From: Thermodesulfatator atlanticus
GTDB taxonomy: Bacteria > Desulfobacterota > Thermodesulfobacteria > Thermodesulfobacteriales > Thermodesulfatatoraceae
Length of the DNA stretch: 6,779 nt
Assembly: GCA_011321895.1 (NCBI GenBank)
Contig: DROK01000179.1
Location: 1 to 6,779, forward strand
Direction: 5' to 3'
Shown: positions 6,155-6,779 of the stretch, piece by piece
How positions within the stretch are numbered: position 1 is the stretch's first letter
How the letters are laid out: each line of letters begins with the position of its first letter
Notes under the pieces: model-generated
Told to the model about the DNA's origin: nothing
Databases searched by the model: none
The model's input: only the letters and a program-made list of their open reading frames with translations
Made by a program: the position numbers and the translations under genes

Positions 6155-6779
6155 CTACCTGCTGGCTTACCAGGGCCACCTTGAACGCTTGGCGCAGATC
6201 CTGTCCCTGCGTCCCAAAAATCAGCTCCTTTATCTTCAGGCCCTTACCCACCGTTCCTTTCCGGGAGATCACCCGGATTGGCCTTATGGTGACAACGAAC
6301 GGTTAGAATTTCTGGGGGACGCCGTTTTGTCGGCGGTCATTAGTCACCTTCTTTTCGAGCGCTACGGCCAAGTATTCCGGGAAGGGGAGCTTACCAAAAT
6401 GCGGGCCTGGCTGGTCAATGAGGAGCGGCTGGCTCGGCTGGCGGAAAGGCTGGGCCTGCCTGAACTGATCCTTTTAGGGGAAGGAGAGAAGCGCACCCAG
6501 GGGCACAAGAAATTCTCCATCCTGGCGGGGACCTTGGAGGCCCTCCTGGCCGCCATTTACCTAGACCTGGGTTATGAGCAGGTCTTTAAGTTCATCAAAA
6601 GGACTTTTAGCCGCCTTTTGCCCCACGCCCCCAAGGGCCTCATCTCTGATTACAAGACGGTGCTCCAGGAATACACCCAGGGGCTTTTCAGGCAGGCCCC
6701 GGTCTATGAGATCATAAAAGAGGCCGGCCCCGAACACGCCAAGGTTTTTTGGGCCGTGGTAAGATTGGGTAAGGAAGAA
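6144..6779 (+). CDS. rnc: Ribonuclease III, 3' end missing
   Basis: Double-strand-specific endoribonuclease that matures rRNA and cuts structured mRNAs; 212 residues are visible before the window ends. The signature NERLEFLGDAVLS (51-63) supplies Glu52, Glu55 and Asp59 (Escherichia coli Glu38, Glu41, Asp45). GELTKMRAWLV (81-91) follows. The second metal site reads SILAGTLEALLAAIYLD (125-141), giving Glu132 (= Glu117) but Gly129 where Escherichia coli has Asp114. A linker and the beginning of the dsRNA-binding domain (SDYKTVLQEYTQ, 168-179) follow; about 20-30 residues are probably missing at the right edge. I chose the ATG at 6144; a TTG at 6138 is also in frame, and an in-frame TGA lies at 6126. 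The ribosome binding site is weak (CTTGGGT). It lies 39 bp after rlpA with no convincing terminator between, so the two are probably one transcript. Confidence 0.95.
   Translation, partial: MERDYLLAYQGHLERLAQILSLRPKNQLLYLQALTHRSFPGDHPDWPYGDNERLEFLGDAVLSAVISHLLFERYGQVFREGELTKMRAWLVNEERLARLAERLGLPELILLGEGEKRTQGHKKFSILAGTLEALLAAIYLDLGYEQVFKFIKRTFSRLLPHAPKGLISDYKTVLQEYTQGLFRQAPVYEIIKEAGPEHAKVFWAVVRLGKEE

Overview
The window carries seven protein-coding genes packed with almost no intergenic DNA, and looks like chromosomal core sequence rather than a mobile or plasmid region. The base composition is moderately GC-rich and the proteins are rich in Lys, Arg and Glu. A soj-type ParA, a ParB with a near-perfect parS site, RlpA and RNase III point to a Gram-negative bacterium. 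A folate cyclo-ligase of the divergent 'GRIPNF' type and a DUF362 protein are common in archaea and in anaerobic or thermophilic bacteria. My best guess is a thermophilic, anaerobic member of the Thermodesulfobacteriota. This is an inference from gene content, not from a marker gene.

Layout. (1) 1-873, plus strand: the 3' part of a DUF362 gene, cut by the window edge. (2) 5392-849, minus strand: one tight operon reading 5-formyltetrahydrofolate cyclo-ligase-like, parA, parB, a YacP-like NYN-domain nuclease, and a CPA2/Kef-type cation:proton antiporter with an RCK domain. Neighbouring genes overlap (14 bp and 19 bp) or are 6-20 bp apart. The antiporter runs 25 bp into the end of the convergent DUF362 gene. 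(3) 5391-6779, plus strand: rlpA (lipoprotein septal lytic transglycosylase with a SPOR domain), then after 39 bp rnc (RNase III), cut by the right edge.

The central feature is a parS site, GTTTCACGTGAAAC at 4636-4649, embedded in the junction between the folate gene and parA. It contains the last base of the upstream stop codon, the whole 6-nt spacer and the parA GTG start codon, so the chromosome-segregation centromere is also the parA translation start region. ParB bound there could silence its own operon while the site serves as the loading point for origin segregation. A second oddity is that the folate gene and rlpA diverge from overlapping start codons (CATG), leaving no intergenic promoter space. 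A third is that RNase III has Gly in place of one of the usual metal-binding Asp residues.

Functionally, the window mixes segregation (ParABS) and septal cell-wall remodelling (RlpA) with RNA turnover (NYN nuclease, RNase III), one-carbon metabolism and ion homeostasis. No RNA genes, transposons, CRISPR arrays or gene-free stretches over 40 bp were seen.
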